Of a stretch of 64,000 nt of DNA, positions 27,001 through 34,863 are shown piece after piece (the first letter of the stretch is position 1; each line of letters starts with the position of its first letter). The stretch lies in contig NC_087079.1 in assembly GCF_026151205.1 (NCBI RefSeq), forward strand, positions 4,173,230-4,237,229, written 5' to 3'. The position numbers and the translations under genes were made by a program. Source of the stretch: Bolinopsis microptera. Lineage: Eukaryota; Ctenophora; Tentaculata; Lobata; Bolinopsidae. The notes beneath the pieces were generated by a model. The model saw only the letters and a program-made list of their open reading frames with translations. It did no database searches and was not told where the DNA came from.

Positions 27001-30000
27001 GTATTAGCATAGTTAGTGGATCTGGCCGAGCCGTAAAATGGCGCATTACAGATCCTATCTTACTATATATAAAGCGAGACGATATATATGGTTCCGTGCC
27101 ATTTTACTGACACCATGGCATCAACTTTAACGCGACTTTCCGCAAAAACCGTAAAAGATATACAACTGAAACTTTTTTGACTGGGTCAAATGCTTTAATG
27201 GCCTTCAAATCAGCATGAAAAAGTAAAAAATTGGCCAAGAAATAAGAATTTTAGTGCCCAAAATTTGGACTCCCAAGTGGTGTCAAAAACGCAAATTAAA
27301 TAGGTAATAATTATTTTAGTCTCTCTAGTCTTGACACCACTTTAGGGTAGACGGGTTCCTGCTAGTTAGTATAGTGGCGCAGTAATCAGTATAGTGGCGC
27401 AACTTTGCCAAAAAAGGAGAATTTAAGCTAAGTGGGTACTTCAGTTACACCAAATGATTAATGAGGCTTTATCGTTTATTTCTTTTCATGCTACGTAAAG
27501 AAAAGAAAATGATATGCAGACAGATTCTTTAGAAGCAGGCATAATTGGTACACTCATATTATACAAGACAAGCTTTTAAAGTGAAGCCTGAGGAAAGCTA
27601 AATATTATTAAGCGGTTTTATGCAATATAATGGCCTTTTATGTCATACTAAAATGCTTTATAGTTAGTAAGGTTAATTCAAATTTAGCCAGAAAGCACCT
27701 TAGAATAGCTGAATATATAACTTATATTGTATATCCAATTAATTTATTCAATAAATATTGAGTCAAGTTACCGTAATTCATCAATTATCAAATCGTCAAA
27801 GATACATATTTAAAGATTTAAGTATGAACACTAATTCGCCATAAAAAAATCAACTGAAGAGGGTCAAGAAAGAAGCTGGTCAATATGGTTATTGGTTACT
27901 ATGGTTACTATGGTAAATGGTTACTATATTATGCATATGGTTACTATGGTATGTGTCCCACAATGGGACACTATTGTAATTCAAAGCTATCTCTGGGAAA
28001 TCCGTAATTCACCTAATTTAAGAAGAGTGAGCAGGCACCAACTGCATTTAAAAGGTAATATCTAACATAAAAGTGAAACAAAAGGTCGATATTTCTGTGT
28101 AAGCTAAAAAAGCAGGTTGCTCTAAATTTAAGAGAGGCTAAAATGGGTGCTAAGAATTGGGGAGAGAAGTAGGGAGGTCGGAACAAGCAACACACAACTC
28201 TCACAGCTACACAACTCCCCTGCTCTATACAAAGTTAATGTCATTATAGCTAGCGACTCCTGACGGATGTTCATATCTGCTCTCCCCATTGGTTGTTTTT
28301 TAGTCACGCGACACGTGTTCAGCTCTCTGATTGGCTCGGAGACCCGGGTCCCGGTTTGACTGACCGAGTATACTAGGGTACCTGTTCAGTTTCACACTGC
28401 CCCTCGTCCAATGTGAAATGTCAAGTGAAGAGGAGATGGTCATCAACCAATACCAGCAGAGGTAGTTTGATGAAAACAAATGGAAAATTAAATTGAGTGT
28501 CACGTGAGTGTCACGTGATCAGCGGTTTGTGACGAGTTGTGTGTGCTGTGTGGCTTGTCCACAGTGTACAATGTGAATTTGGACAACTTTAAGAGAGAAT
28601 GAGACCGACGCTGTAATTCTCGTCATTACACGTATTGTTAGAAAATGTATTCTGGTTGTTTCCTCGGAATACTTATCATTGTTCCACAGTATTATCTACA
28701 TTTTTAATACAAGGCTACATCACCTGTGCTCCTGCGAAATCTTTTAAGACTTAATATTAAACACAGCAAACAAAATAGATCAAGATGTGTTATTTTAATC
28801 GTTTAAAAGCCGCGCCTGTTCACAATCATACTGACATGTCAACAGAAAATACAAGATAATAAACTAAATTTAGCGTGTAAGTGTTATCAAATATCATAAT
28901 CTTAGAAGTCAATTCCCTGAATTCTTCTTCGGTGGTCCAATAAATAATAATCACGTGTTTTTTAAACCAATCAATGACACTGATACAATTAGAGGATGTG
29001 AACCCTTCGCAGTGAAGGCATTGAGAAAAGTTGAGTCAGACAACATACAATTCTTTGCAAATATGATTCATATCAGTTTGTTCGCAAAATGAAAGTGGAT
29101 GTGCATTTAGAATTGCTCTTGTGCAAGCAACAAGGTTACCAGGTAAAGGATTTTTCGACCTATGACAACGAATCGAGTGCTTAAGACCTTAAGTGCTGAG
29201 GATATTCTCTTTGTTAAGTTTAGCCAAGTTACTCATTTCAAAGTTATCATACTCGTCTTTCTCCCGGTTATATCCGCCCAGTTATATATCATTAGAAGAC
29301 TGTTGCAGACCCAAGAGGACCGGAGTCTCAAAGGCTAGATGGCATTAAATATCTGCATACCAAGCAACTATTGCGCAGCAAACGTAGCCTATTAACTTTT
29401 CTTCCTCTTACATACTTCATTATCTACAAAGGTATGAAGAACACATCTTGTAGAACGGCTAGGGCTTCTCTACTAATAATATAATTATTACTAAATCAGA
29501 AGTAAAGCGGATCTTGTCTTGTGACCAGACTTTGGACTACAAATTTCAAACTGATTAAAAAGTGCACCCTGACCTAGAGCAAATTACAAGCAAGACACTG
29601 TGTCCCTGGTATGAGAGGCAGGCTGAATTATAACCTGACATTTAGTATCAGCTTACTCTGGAGGAGGAGGTACTGGGTAATTAGAGCAACAATAAAGTTC
29701 AGTAGAGCCCATTATCCACCCCACACTAGGAGGAGGAGGAGGAGGAGGAGGGGGGAGGAGGAGGGGGCTGCTTTGTAAACAGCTGTGCAGTCCCCTCTGT
29801 CATTACACACACACAAACAGTTGTAATAACCTCACTGCAATGAGTAATAACCCGGCTGCAACTGCTGCACAAAACTAATTTCACTCTTCAATAGACTACC
29901 TGGGCCTTCGAGCATTGTTCCAATATTCCTGTAAGAGAGCTGACAGCCACTCACAAGCCAGAACACGGGACGAGGACCAATCAGAGAGCGTTATTGTGGT

Positions 30001-30550
30001 CATGTGGGGCTAGTCAATGACCTGGACTCTTTACCAGGGAGCAGCAGGTGTGTATATGGTAAATAGCTAACATTCGACCTGGGCCCTACCAAGCAAAGCT
30101 TAGAATAACAATGGCAAACGACTAATTCATAATGCGCAGCAAAATGTGACGTATTTTACCCGAACTGGGTTTTACTGTATACTTGAAGGAAGAACACAGC
30201 TGGTTGAAGTGTTGTAGATAACAACGTGGGTGCAGCAAGAGAGAGGGGGAGATATTATACACACCGACCAGGTACAGCTCAGTGCCCTTACACTGATCAT
30301 ATTATATACAGCACTGTAATCTCCCTTCACAAGACACCGCCTCCATTGGCTCTCACCTTTCATGTGATACCAATACTGTGATTTGATTGGCTATCAGGGT
30401 TCATGTGACACGAATACTGTGATTTGATTGGCTCGAGTTTATCACATGGTGTGAATACTGTGATTTGATTGGATGGTAATTATCAGATCGCCCGCAATCG
30501 TATCTTACACGGGTTCATTTAATCAAGAGACTGTTCCTTATGAATAATAA

Positions 30551-30596
<46 letters not shown>

Positions 30597-33500
30597 CATT
30601 ATGCAGATTAGAAGCCGAGCAGTCGTAAACTTGGATCACGGGACAATAAATGCAAATGAAGATGAGGATGACGTGGAAATATTTGAGGAAATATCGTTGG
30701 AAGCATCAAGGGAAATATCACGCAAAAGACTACTTAATGAGATATTGTAGTATTGTAGTAATGATAAATGTATCTATGTTTTAACAAGTGAAAGGCTTAG
30801 TTGAGGTCCACAAACTTCAGATTGTGCATTGGTGACTTAAACTCGTTTTTTTTTGTCAGAAGATTGCAATGTCTAGACTTTATCACCATAATTAATTACT
30901 TACTGCAGACACAGTGTCCATTTGAAATAAGGGTAATGGAGATACAGATGAAGTATTATTTATGTTAAATACACTGTTATTGTTAAGCTCTTCAACATGA
31001 CATGAAGTAGCAACAGGTGTGTATACGGTAAATAACCCATAACTAAATATTAAATGCTTGGTTCGTACGATTAGTCTGCTGGTTAATTGCCCCGGTGCAT
31101 AAATTTGCCAATGGGGTAAAATTGTCTGTCAGCCAACAAAAGCACAATAAAAACAGCACAGAACACAGAACACAACAAGACCCTGGATCAGGTAAACAAT
31201 TCTACAAGAGCTCACATTCCACGTCTATATATAATAATACCAGCGGACCTGTGTAGTGTAGAGAACATAGAGCTTGTTGCAGATCTCACTAGACTCTAGC
31301 TGTAAAGCTCACGTTTCTATGTGCAAACACAGAGAGAGAGAGAGTATAGAGCACTTTAACAAGATTAGGGGGGTTATATATTGAGTTACACTATGTAATA
31401 TAGTTTGGAGATGCTCAGTCGCTGAACTGTAAAGCACAGTATGATAAGAAACAATAGCAAGATGAATTCCAACACAGGGACTTTGCTTGTGGGTGTGTGT
31501 CAGGACCGGGAGAAATGTAAACTACATTCCGGTTCAACAATGAGTATTATCATCAGAGTTAAGACTCTTGTGAAATGAAAGAGAGTTCAGATGTTTTCTA
31601 ATTTCAGATTTAAATAAACGAAAGAAAACGTTCTAATCAGAGTCACACATTTTAGGAAACGATTGTATGTGATAAAATAACGATTGTATGTGACAAAATT
31701 CGAACTGTGGATGATCATTATTATATAATCCATTCTTGCCACGCATTTAATGAAATAAACTTTTACTCTTGATTGTCTTTTAATGCTATTATTGATATGT
31801 TGCCCACAATGAATGAAAAACAATTATAGCTTCGTTTAGTGGTGTTCACTGTTCCTTAACAAAAAGTTTCTCCAAAACATTTCACATCTAATGCGCAGAG
31901 CACAAATAATCTAATATAAAATGATAAAAACACAACAAAGAAGACGTATGGTGAAGAATACAAAACACAAGTATCTACCGTCAGCAACAACACACACACA
32001 CACACACGCACACACACAGACAACTCGTGACAACAGATAAAACAGTAAACAGTACAGATCATTGTGAGGAGGAGAGGGGAATACTGAACAGGTCACACAG
32101 TGGCCTTCTCCCCGAGTGTGGACTGCTACAATATATCATCGTCATTATACCTAGTGGGTTTTAACCCACACACACCCTGAACATTGTTTGTGGCCGGGTT
32201 CACGTGCTATCTACTTTTTGTATTTCTGTTGATGAGAATTTCCCGTGTTTGGATGGGTTGGGATATGGATAAAGCGAGCTCAATTGGGCTAGAATTTGTT
32301 TTTCTGTGAAAGTTGGGCGTGGTTTGATATGTAACTGATGCTGCATTGTTTTTACCACGGATAAGATGAAATAAATTGTATTTCCCCATCTTAGAACAAT
32401 TTACTGGATGGGTGAAATCTTGAGTTTATTGAAACCATGATGTCGAAAGAATCAATACAGCTATATATTAACCATAGATTTCACAGAAAGCTTCTCCTAT
32501 CACTAGATTGGAGTAAGAAAATGTAACTTAGGTAGGCGGGGAGTCTCATGTCGGCACTTTCAGTTACAATATCTATCTAAAATGTCTCCACTTTCAGATA
32601 AATTAGAAGATCACGACTTCCGCGTGTGCAACCAGCAACCACCAGGATAACTAGTCATTATCCGTGCTTCTGAACACGGATCATGTACATTTTGCTGTGC
32701 TTAATCGATTGACAGGACAGTAAATACCTAATTAGGGTAATTATCAATAGGGCAATTAACCGTCACCATGTTTGAAGTGAACTCCAATTGACAAATGTAC
32801 TCTTATCAATACGGGTATTGGAACTGGTAGGTGGCAAATTATTGGACACCTTATGATTAACTCCACTTTTCTAGTCAATTCCCGCCAATATTCAGTTGAT
32901 CCACACAATCTCGTATTTTGAAAGGCACCGAAAAGCGTTGAAAAACAACAAAAGGTGACAAAATTTGCTTATATACCCTATATAGTGTTGACATCTAAGT
33001 AGACTATAAACACCAAATCAAGCCAATTCCACCATATTTATGTAAAAAATCGTTTCACATAATATAATATGCAATTTACATTTTACTTGCAATCTGTGAA
33101 AGATCATCGGTACGTTCAGTAACAAACTGATTTGTAACCAAAGATTTGAGCTCCAAATCTTTCATCTCACTGTTTTGGTTGATAGAAGAAGATTTAGTTA
33201 AAAGAAGGAAAAAGGAATACACAGCTACACTTCTCAAGAGTTTGCAGGATAATTATTTTAGGCACGTGATTTCACACGTGGAGCAAACAGTATATTTTCA
33301 CTTTAATAATTATAATATGCCTCTGCTCTCTTATATAGGAGTGGCACGAGTCTTTTACATCTTTGATTTTCGAGGCAAGAGTTAATTTGAGTCACATGAT
33401 TTCATCAACACAATCTGAGCAAAATGGAATTTGAAATAAGATTTAAGCAAATATCTAGCTGTGCAGTAGATTTTGCATTTTAAAATGAAAGTCAAAATGA

Positions 33501-34863
33501 ACGTCACATAATTGAGCAAAGCGAGATTAAAACTTACTCACCCTTCTACACGCTGGACAAAGACCGTTGTCGTTCGTTCTGATTCGATGCCAACAGAACC
33601 GACAAATCTGAGATGCTTTATGTGAGAGAGAGTCGAATGTAAATTACAATTGGAAGTTCATGAGGTTTTATCTTTTTATCTATTATGTAAGATGATGGAA
33701 CCCAAAGCCTACATCACCATGTTCATGTTAGGTGTGCGGTAGGCATGATTTAGTTTAGGCACATTTTCTAAGTTATGATTAGAAGAAGTTCAATGATTTT
33801 AAATTTTTTGTAATTACGTTTTCATCTTTCTCTGTAGTATTTAGATAATTTATATTTTTGTATGTTGTCAATTTTCGCCTACATTACTTCGAACCACATT
33901 TCATACCTGTCAATAACTACCTTAGCCGCGTTTCCCTTCAACCAATAGTTACACTCATAAACCTAGTCCACCAATAGTATCATTTACAAAGTCACGTATG
34001 TTATATCATGCTAACACCTTCATACTTAGGTACACTACTGCAGATATCATTTGCCATCCTCCCTAAAAACACACCTATCACATGACTTTCGCGTGAAGGT
34101 TTTTATTTATTTTAAATCCCAGATCTTTGATTGTAAGAAGAGAGTTCTGATTATTTTAAAACAGTGCCGTTCATTGTAAAATGGTTATGTGGATTACAAT
34201 TTTAATATCGTTTACTTCATTAACTTAATTTAATAACCTTTACGTGATTACCACAAAACCAATCTACGTTTATTACTTTATTATTTTGTATCCTACCATA
34301 AGACGAGCAGCTAGGCACTATGTCGAGTGTTACATAGGGAGCATGACGACCCTAAATTAGATGCACTTGCAGAATCTACATTTAATATTGGGACGACGGA
34401 TCTTTTAAATCTTTTGTAAACTGTTTAAAATACAAATATACACTAGATCTCTTGATCAGTTGTAACTTTCTACATTGTACAGTTAAATCTGAAAACCAAT
34501 TTAAAGAACAATCTTATTTCTTGTAGTCTATTGAATAGAAAAAAGGATTGATTGTCTCACCTGATAACCACAGCCGCAGGGGAAAAATGTCTGATCGTCA
34601 ATTTCTAACGCCTCCATGCACAAGGGGCACTGAAAATTGTCACTATGTAAATATTGGAATAATGATATAATGTTGAACAGTAGAAGTGGTGAAGAAATAA
34701 ATATCTTGATGTTTTCAATTAGCCATTATCATAATAACATGAAGTGTTTGGGATTGCCATTGAAAAGATAAATCATTTGATCATGCAAAATTTATCAAGT
34801 TGTACACACCTCTGGGCAGTCTTCTTCATCGCTAAAATTGACAACTTCCTCGGCTTTGCCCAT
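1..34863 (-). CDS. CNOT4: CNOT4 gene span (CCR4-NOT E3 ubiquitin ligase), 14 exons seen, 3' end outside window
   Basis: CNOT4 is the RING E3 ligase associated with CCR4-NOT, acting in ubiquitination, mRNA decay and translational quality control. I joined 14 exons by GT-AG sites with matching phases, about 378 codons. Order: short acidic N-terminus; C4C4 RING with cysteines at residues 19, 22, 36, 38, 43, 46, 58 and 61; a Lys/Arg-rich coiled segment (RIKNEKKQ); an RRM starting at NLVFVTGI; a CCCH zinc finger with spacing C-x8-C-x4-C-x3-H (in SYFLRHLPCPKQDCMYLH and the Cys before it); then a low-complexity Ser-rich tail ending near FDPWEISKDGL, which resembles the FDPF region of vertebrate CNOT4. 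RICRFCWHRIRT-type residues around the second half of the RING are a family hallmark. The start is the ATG at 34863-34861, first Met of the exon preceding the RING. The C-terminus lies left of position 1. The oddity is intron 3, about 27 kb, against sizes under 2 kb for the others. Confidence 0.95.
527..654. repeat. Inner 128-bp fold-back, copy 1
   Basis: Starts TTGGCCGCAGTTAAATTTAG and ends in its complement CTAAATTAAACTGCGGCCAA. It is a MITE-sized palindrome with a loop around ACCCCATATTC. Nearly identical to the copy at 678-805. Confidence 0.88.
678..805. repeat. Inner 128-bp fold-back, copy 2
   Basis: Same unit and orientation as 527-654 with very few base differences. A 23-bp spacer (655-677) separates the two. 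Confidence 0.88.
1802..1919. repeat. Small GC-ended inverted repeat
   Basis: An AT-rich 118-bp segment is bounded by TGCGCGCGCGGCGCGCC and an inverted near-match CCGCGCCGCGCGCA. It may be a tiny MITE or a GC-rich hairpin. Lies in CNOT4 intron 13. Confidence 0.5.
1977..2081 (-). CDS. CNOT4: CNOT4 exon 13
   Basis: Acceptor TTTTTGCAG, donor GTGACT, phase 1 in and out, 105 nt. Encodes GSRESGSLEPPNTADWNEIN, then SQRRNSLSSPSEDEL. The TADW stretch resembles the STDW segment in the vertebrate CNOT4 tail. Confidence 0.78.
2197..2346 (-). CDS. CNOT4: CNOT4 exon 12 (Ser-rich tail)
   Basis: Phase 1 in and out, 150 nt with acceptor CACCTAG. A second acceptor (CTGCAG) 24 nt downstream keeps the same phase and would remove eight residues. 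Encodes a polar tail including RSMSEHS-like serine clusters (NIRSMSESEHSFYNKTSISD). The other two frames have stops. Confidence 0.72.
2528..2592 (-). CDS. CNOT4: CNOT4 exon 11 (predicted)
   Basis: Chosen because it is the only open segment here with phase 2 in and phase 1 out, joining exons 10 and 12. Encodes YFSKKAETMKQNMSRQKITA plus K. Acceptor CATTTCAG follows a pyrimidine-rich stretch; donor GTTTGA is weak. No strong homology supports it, so the borders are uncertain. Confidence 0.6.
3032..3135 (-). CDS. CNOT4: CNOT4 exon 10 (CCCH finger, second part)
   Basis: Acceptor TTACCAG, donor GTAAGT, phase 0 in, phase 2 out, 104 nt. Encodes DCMYLHGLGDSSASFTKADM, then QAGKHQQYENIIFR. It ends the conserved N-terminal half of CNOT4. 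Confidence 0.94.
3281..3344 (-). CDS. CNOT4: CNOT4 exon 9 (CCCH finger, first part)
   Basis: Acceptor TTTACAG, donor GTATAG, phase 2 in, phase 0 out, 64 nt. Encodes ASLGTTKYCSYFLRH and LPCPKQ, nearly identical to the family sequence at the start of the CCCH finger. Confidence 0.94.
3591..3649 (-). CDS. CNOT4: CNOT4 exon 8 (RRM end)
   Basis: Acceptor TTGCAG, donor GTAAAA, phase 0 in, phase 2 out, 59 nt. Encodes DAFKAVLGINGTYLQNNIL, RRM helix 2 and the following loop. Confidence 0.92.
3827..3843. repeat. C-run (GTGAC followed by Cs) in CNOT4 intron 7
   Basis: A near-homopolymer C run follows AGGGTGAC and precedes TTTAAT. Similar C-run ends occur at 12545-12560, 23355-23371 and 37507-37530, so it may be the remnant of a G/C-run-ended element. 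Confidence 0.4.
3844..4749. other. CNOT4 intron 7, rest
   Basis: AT-rich intron sequence with no exon, RNA gene or strong repeat that I can see. Confidence 0.6.
4750..4857 (-). CDS. CNOT4: CNOT4 exon 7 (RRM middle)
   Basis: Acceptor CTTCAG, donor GTACGA, 36 codons, phase 0. Encodes ILKKPEYFGRYGKIHKCVL and then NQQGPVATAYATYVRDE, the RRM helix 1, strand 2 and RNP1-like strand 3. Confidence 0.95.
4984..5044 (-). CDS. CNOT4: CNOT4 exon 6 (RRM start)
   Basis: Acceptor TTTCAG, donor GTAAGA, phase 2 in, phase 0 out, 61 nt. Encodes VLQRNLVFVTGIPPKLADVE, with the first beta strand (RNP2-like NLVFVTGI) of the RRM. Confidence 0.94.
5045..5848. other. CNOT4 intron 5
   Basis: AT-rich; no gene seen. 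The open frame at its right side is read-through from exon 5. Confidence 0.6.
5849..5938 (-). CDS. CNOT4: CNOT4 exon 5 (basic coiled segment)
   Basis: Acceptor CTTCAG, phase 2 in and out, 90 nt. Encodes IVRIKNEKKQRSLEKKQKM and then AESRKHLSDIR, the helical linker between RING and RRM. The donor is GTTTGT, weaker than the consensus. A longer open frame runs past it into the intron, but the RRM similarity resumes only after splicing. Confidence 0.93.
6231..6277 (-). CDS. CNOT4: CNOT4 exon 4
   Basis: Acceptor CTGCTAG, donor GTGAGT, 47 nt, phase 0 in and phase 2 out. Encodes EYKEDPVNFKPLTCE plus two bases, matching the PYPEDPAVYKPLS segment that follows the RING in vertebrate CNOT4. The phases join exons 3 and 5 exactly. 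Confidence 0.9.
6318..6408. promoter_or_regulatory. Cluster of four CACGTG E-boxes with one CArG box
   Basis: CACGTG at 6318, 6330, 6360 and 6403, with a perfect CArG box CCATATTAGG at 6346-6355. CACGTG is the core site of USF/Myc-type bHLH factors, and CArG that of SRF/MADS factors. It sits 40 bp upstream of exon 4, inside the end of intron 3. Confidence 0.5.
6544..6571. repeat. (GA)n microsatellite
   Basis: About 14 GA units in intron 3. Confidence 0.9.
6572..8762. other. Intron 3 segment without gene
   Basis: AT-rich. Contains one CACGTG (7186-7191); no coding signal or strong repeat seen. Confidence 0.6.
8763..9025. promoter_or_regulatory. E-box cluster
   Basis: CACGTG at 8763, 8916, 8956, 8977 and 9020, several within the palindromic context GCACGTGC. 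No clear TATA box or coding exon follows. Confidence 0.45.
9766..9860. repeat. ACTAGT-rich palindromic repeat
   Basis: Repeated ACTAGT and CTAGACTAG words flanked by GAACAAGACTAG and its complement CTAGTCTTGTTC, which can fold into nested hairpins. Confidence 0.7.
10008..10081. promoter_or_regulatory. E-box and CArG composite cluster
   Basis: CACGTG at 10008-10013 and 10076-10081, perfect CArG CCAAATATGG at 10062-10071 and near-CArG CCGTATAAGG at 10031-10040. CACATGACC precedes both CArG-like sites. Confidence 0.5.
10756..10975. repeat. 20-bp tandem satellite
   Basis: Unit ACATTGGCGGACTCGGACGG, about eight well-matched copies, then degenerate copies with the period shortened to around 10 bp. 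Its GGACA core is the complement of the TGTCC repeats at the element ends. Confidence 0.92.
10976..12270. repeat. Homopurine minisatellite (GAGGAGGACTGA type)
   Basis: Nearly 1.3 kb with strong purine bias on the plus strand, built from variants of GAGGA, GGACCCAGGA and GGACTGAGGA. Long mirror-symmetric homopurine tracts can form triplex (H-DNA). The long Ser/Pro/Leu frame on the minus strand is a by-product of the repeat, not a gene. Confidence 0.9.
12294..12530. repeat. TGTCC-rich terminal repeats of the G-run element
   Basis: Repeats of TTTTTGTCCG and then TATGTCCGCC, ending in the direct repeat shared with 10700-10745. Confidence 0.8.
12757..12781. repeat. (AT)n microsatellite
   Basis: Uninterrupted AT run of about 12 units in intron 3. 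Confidence 0.9.
13145..13164. promoter_or_regulatory. E-box with near-CArG
   Basis: CACGTG at 13145-13150 and CTATATTTGG (one mismatch to CArG) at 13155-13164. Confidence 0.35.
13970..14050. repeat. Tandem repeat of about 33 bp
   Basis: Two and a half copies of a unit starting CACATTTAATCAGTGAATAT. Confidence 0.85.
14477..14580. repeat. Perfect 104-bp palindrome without loop
   Basis: Each 52-base arm is the exact reverse complement of the other, centred on CTGCAG at 14528/14529. The outer ends read CACTCATAACTTAATATATG and its complement. Base 14476 against 14581 breaks the symmetry. Confidence 0.95.
14604..14694. repeat. TTGGTAACC tandem repeat
   Basis: About eight TTGGTAACY units in alternation with AAATTGGTAA. 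GGTAACC is itself palindromic. Confidence 0.8.
14721..14862. promoter_or_regulatory. E-boxes with near-CArG
   Basis: CACGTG at about 14722, 14791 and 14826, and CCATATACGG (one mismatch to CArG) at 14853-14862. Confidence 0.35.
14949..17220. other. Intron 3 segment without gene
   Basis: Begins with a short GA run and contains an ATAATGATAAT-rich stretch near 15575-15635. No exon or RNA gene seen. Confidence 0.55.
17221..17326. repeat. 13-bp minisatellite
   Basis: About eight copies of GGGGACGAGAGGA with few changes. The Ser/Pro/Leu frame opposite is an artefact of the repeat. Confidence 0.92.
17327..19429. other. Intron 3 segment without gene
   Basis: AT-rich. Two CACGTG sites (near 18499 and 18972). 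Nothing else supported. Confidence 0.55.
19430..19910. repeat. Degenerate GGTAACTATGAAAACAGATA minisatellite
   Basis: More than 12 divergent copies of a 20-30 bp unit containing AGTGGTAACTATGRAAACAG, spread over about 480 bp. Confidence 0.85.
20300..20578. promoter_or_regulatory. Dense E-box and CCAAT-box cluster
   Basis: CACGTG at 20300, 20342, 20534 and 20573, interleaved with about seven ATTGG (inverse CCAAT) words, several as GATTGGT or GATTGGC. Adjacent USF-type and NF-Y-type sites are a common promoter arrangement in animals, but no exon or transcript start is visible. Confidence 0.5.
20903..21036. promoter_or_regulatory. E-box and CArG composite cluster
   Basis: CACGTG near 20903, 20915 and at 21016-21021, with perfect CArG boxes CCATATAAGG at 20992-21001 and 21027-21036. 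The last pair is CACGTG, five bases, then CArG. Confidence 0.55.
22059..22100. promoter_or_regulatory. Two E-boxes with near-CArG
   Basis: CACGTG at 22059 and 22080, and CCGTATATGG at 22091-22100, repeating the E-box then CArG order. Confidence 0.42.
22101..23278. other. Intron 3 segment without gene
   Basis: AT-rich. Contains two TTTAGAATATMACGCGTGA-like lines near 22663-22712. No gene seen. Confidence 0.55.
23279..23371. repeat. Short G-run/C-run bounded segment
   Basis: About 24 G, then 52 bp of AT-rich sequence, then a C run with one T. Same end design as the 10665-12560 element, but the flanks (TTAAAT and TTTAAT) are not a clean duplication. Confidence 0.5.
23494..23571. repeat. Six exact copies of a 13-bp repeat
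   Basis: GTTAAAAGGGTAC six times without a mismatch, which implies recent expansion. Confidence 0.97.
24520..24562. promoter_or_regulatory. Pair of CArG boxes
   Basis: CCATATAAGG at 24520-24529 and CCAAATATGG at 24553-24562, both followed by TCATA. Confidence 0.5.
24770..24965. repeat. AGCGCT/GCAGCAAGCGCTGCA repeat
   Basis: Irregular repeats of GCAGCAAGCGCTGCA within a locally GC-rich patch. The open frames here are produced by the repeat. Confidence 0.65.
25548..25602. promoter_or_regulatory. E-box and CArG composite
   Basis: CACGTG 25548-25553, CArG CCAAATAAGG 25560-25569, near-CArG CCAAATACGG 25593-25602. Confidence 0.5.
26011..26082. promoter_or_regulatory. CArG trio
   Basis: CCATATATGG 26011-26020, CCAAATAAGG 26043-26052 and the near match CCAAATGTGG 26073-26082, spaced about 30 bp apart. 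Confidence 0.5.
27056..27366. repeat. Possible Helitron-like fragment
   Basis: Begins near TCTTACTATATATAAAGCG and ends near CTAG, with an inverted pair (AGTGGTGTCA and TGACACCACT) close to the end. TC starts and CTRR ends are Helitron habits, but there is no clean terminal hairpin, so this is weak. Confidence 0.25.
27880..27955. repeat. GGTTACTAT repeat
   Basis: Five GGTTACTAT-like words in about 75 bp. Confidence 0.6.
28290..28520. promoter_or_regulatory. CCAAT and E-box cluster
   Basis: ATTGG words near 28288 and 28331, CACGTG at 28312, 28501 and 28512. Confidence 0.4.
28521..30360. other. Intron 3 segment without gene
   Basis: AT-rich. Includes a short (GGA)n run near 29730-29763 and one CACGTG near 28953 between two CCAAT words. 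No gene seen. Confidence 0.55.
30361..30472. repeat. 41-bp tandem repeat carrying CCAAT boxes
   Basis: Three copies of a unit with CATGTGA, AATACTGTG and ATTTGATTGG, so each copy carries an E-box-like CATGTG and an inverse CCAAT box. Confidence 0.85.
30554..30592. repeat. (GA)n microsatellite
   Basis: About 18 GA units. Confidence 0.9.
30593..33541. other. Intron 3, first part, without gene
   Basis: AT-rich; a (CA)n run near 31988-32015; CACGTG near 32211, 33263 and 33277. No gene seen. Confidence 0.55.
33542..33607 (-). CDS. CNOT4: CNOT4 exon 3 (RING, second half)
   Basis: Acceptor ATCTCAG, donor GTGAGT, 22 codons, phase 0. Encodes ICRFCWHRIRTNDNG then LCPACRR, the last four RING cysteines. 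It is followed by the 27 kb intron 3. Confidence 0.96.
34561..34629 (-). CDS. CNOT4: CNOT4 exon 2 (RING, first half)
   Basis: Acceptor TTTTCAG, donor GTGAGA, phase 0 to phase 0, 23 codons. Encodes CPLCMEALEIDD and FFPCGCGYQ, giving RING cysteines 1-4. Very close to vertebrate CNOT4 as I know it. Confidence 0.95.
34810..34863 (-). CDS. CNOT4: CNOT4 exon 1 (start codon)
   Basis: Encodes MGKAEEVVNFSDEEDCPE, 18 codons, ending in phase 0 at donor GTGTGT (34809-34804). It leads directly into the first RING cysteine pair of exon 2. No 5' UTR intron or core promoter could be identified upstream. Confidence 0.88.

Larger units (their letters stand above)
6278..33541. other. CNOT4 intron 3, about 27 kb, no recognisable gene, rich in CACGTG, CArG and CCAAT motifs
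   Basis: All open frames here are short or low-complexity, and none resembles a protein family I know. By eye there are roughly 40 CACGTG hexamers, against about four in the rest of the window. Several lie within a few to about 20 bases of CArG boxes (CC, six A/T, GG) or CCAAT/ATTGG boxes. The intron also holds satellites, GA and AT microsatellites, a G-run-ended element and a perfect palindrome. Separate entries give positions. Whether these motifs drive hidden transcripts, act as enhancers, or are remnants of a dispersed repeat cannot be told from sequence alone. Confidence 0.75.
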
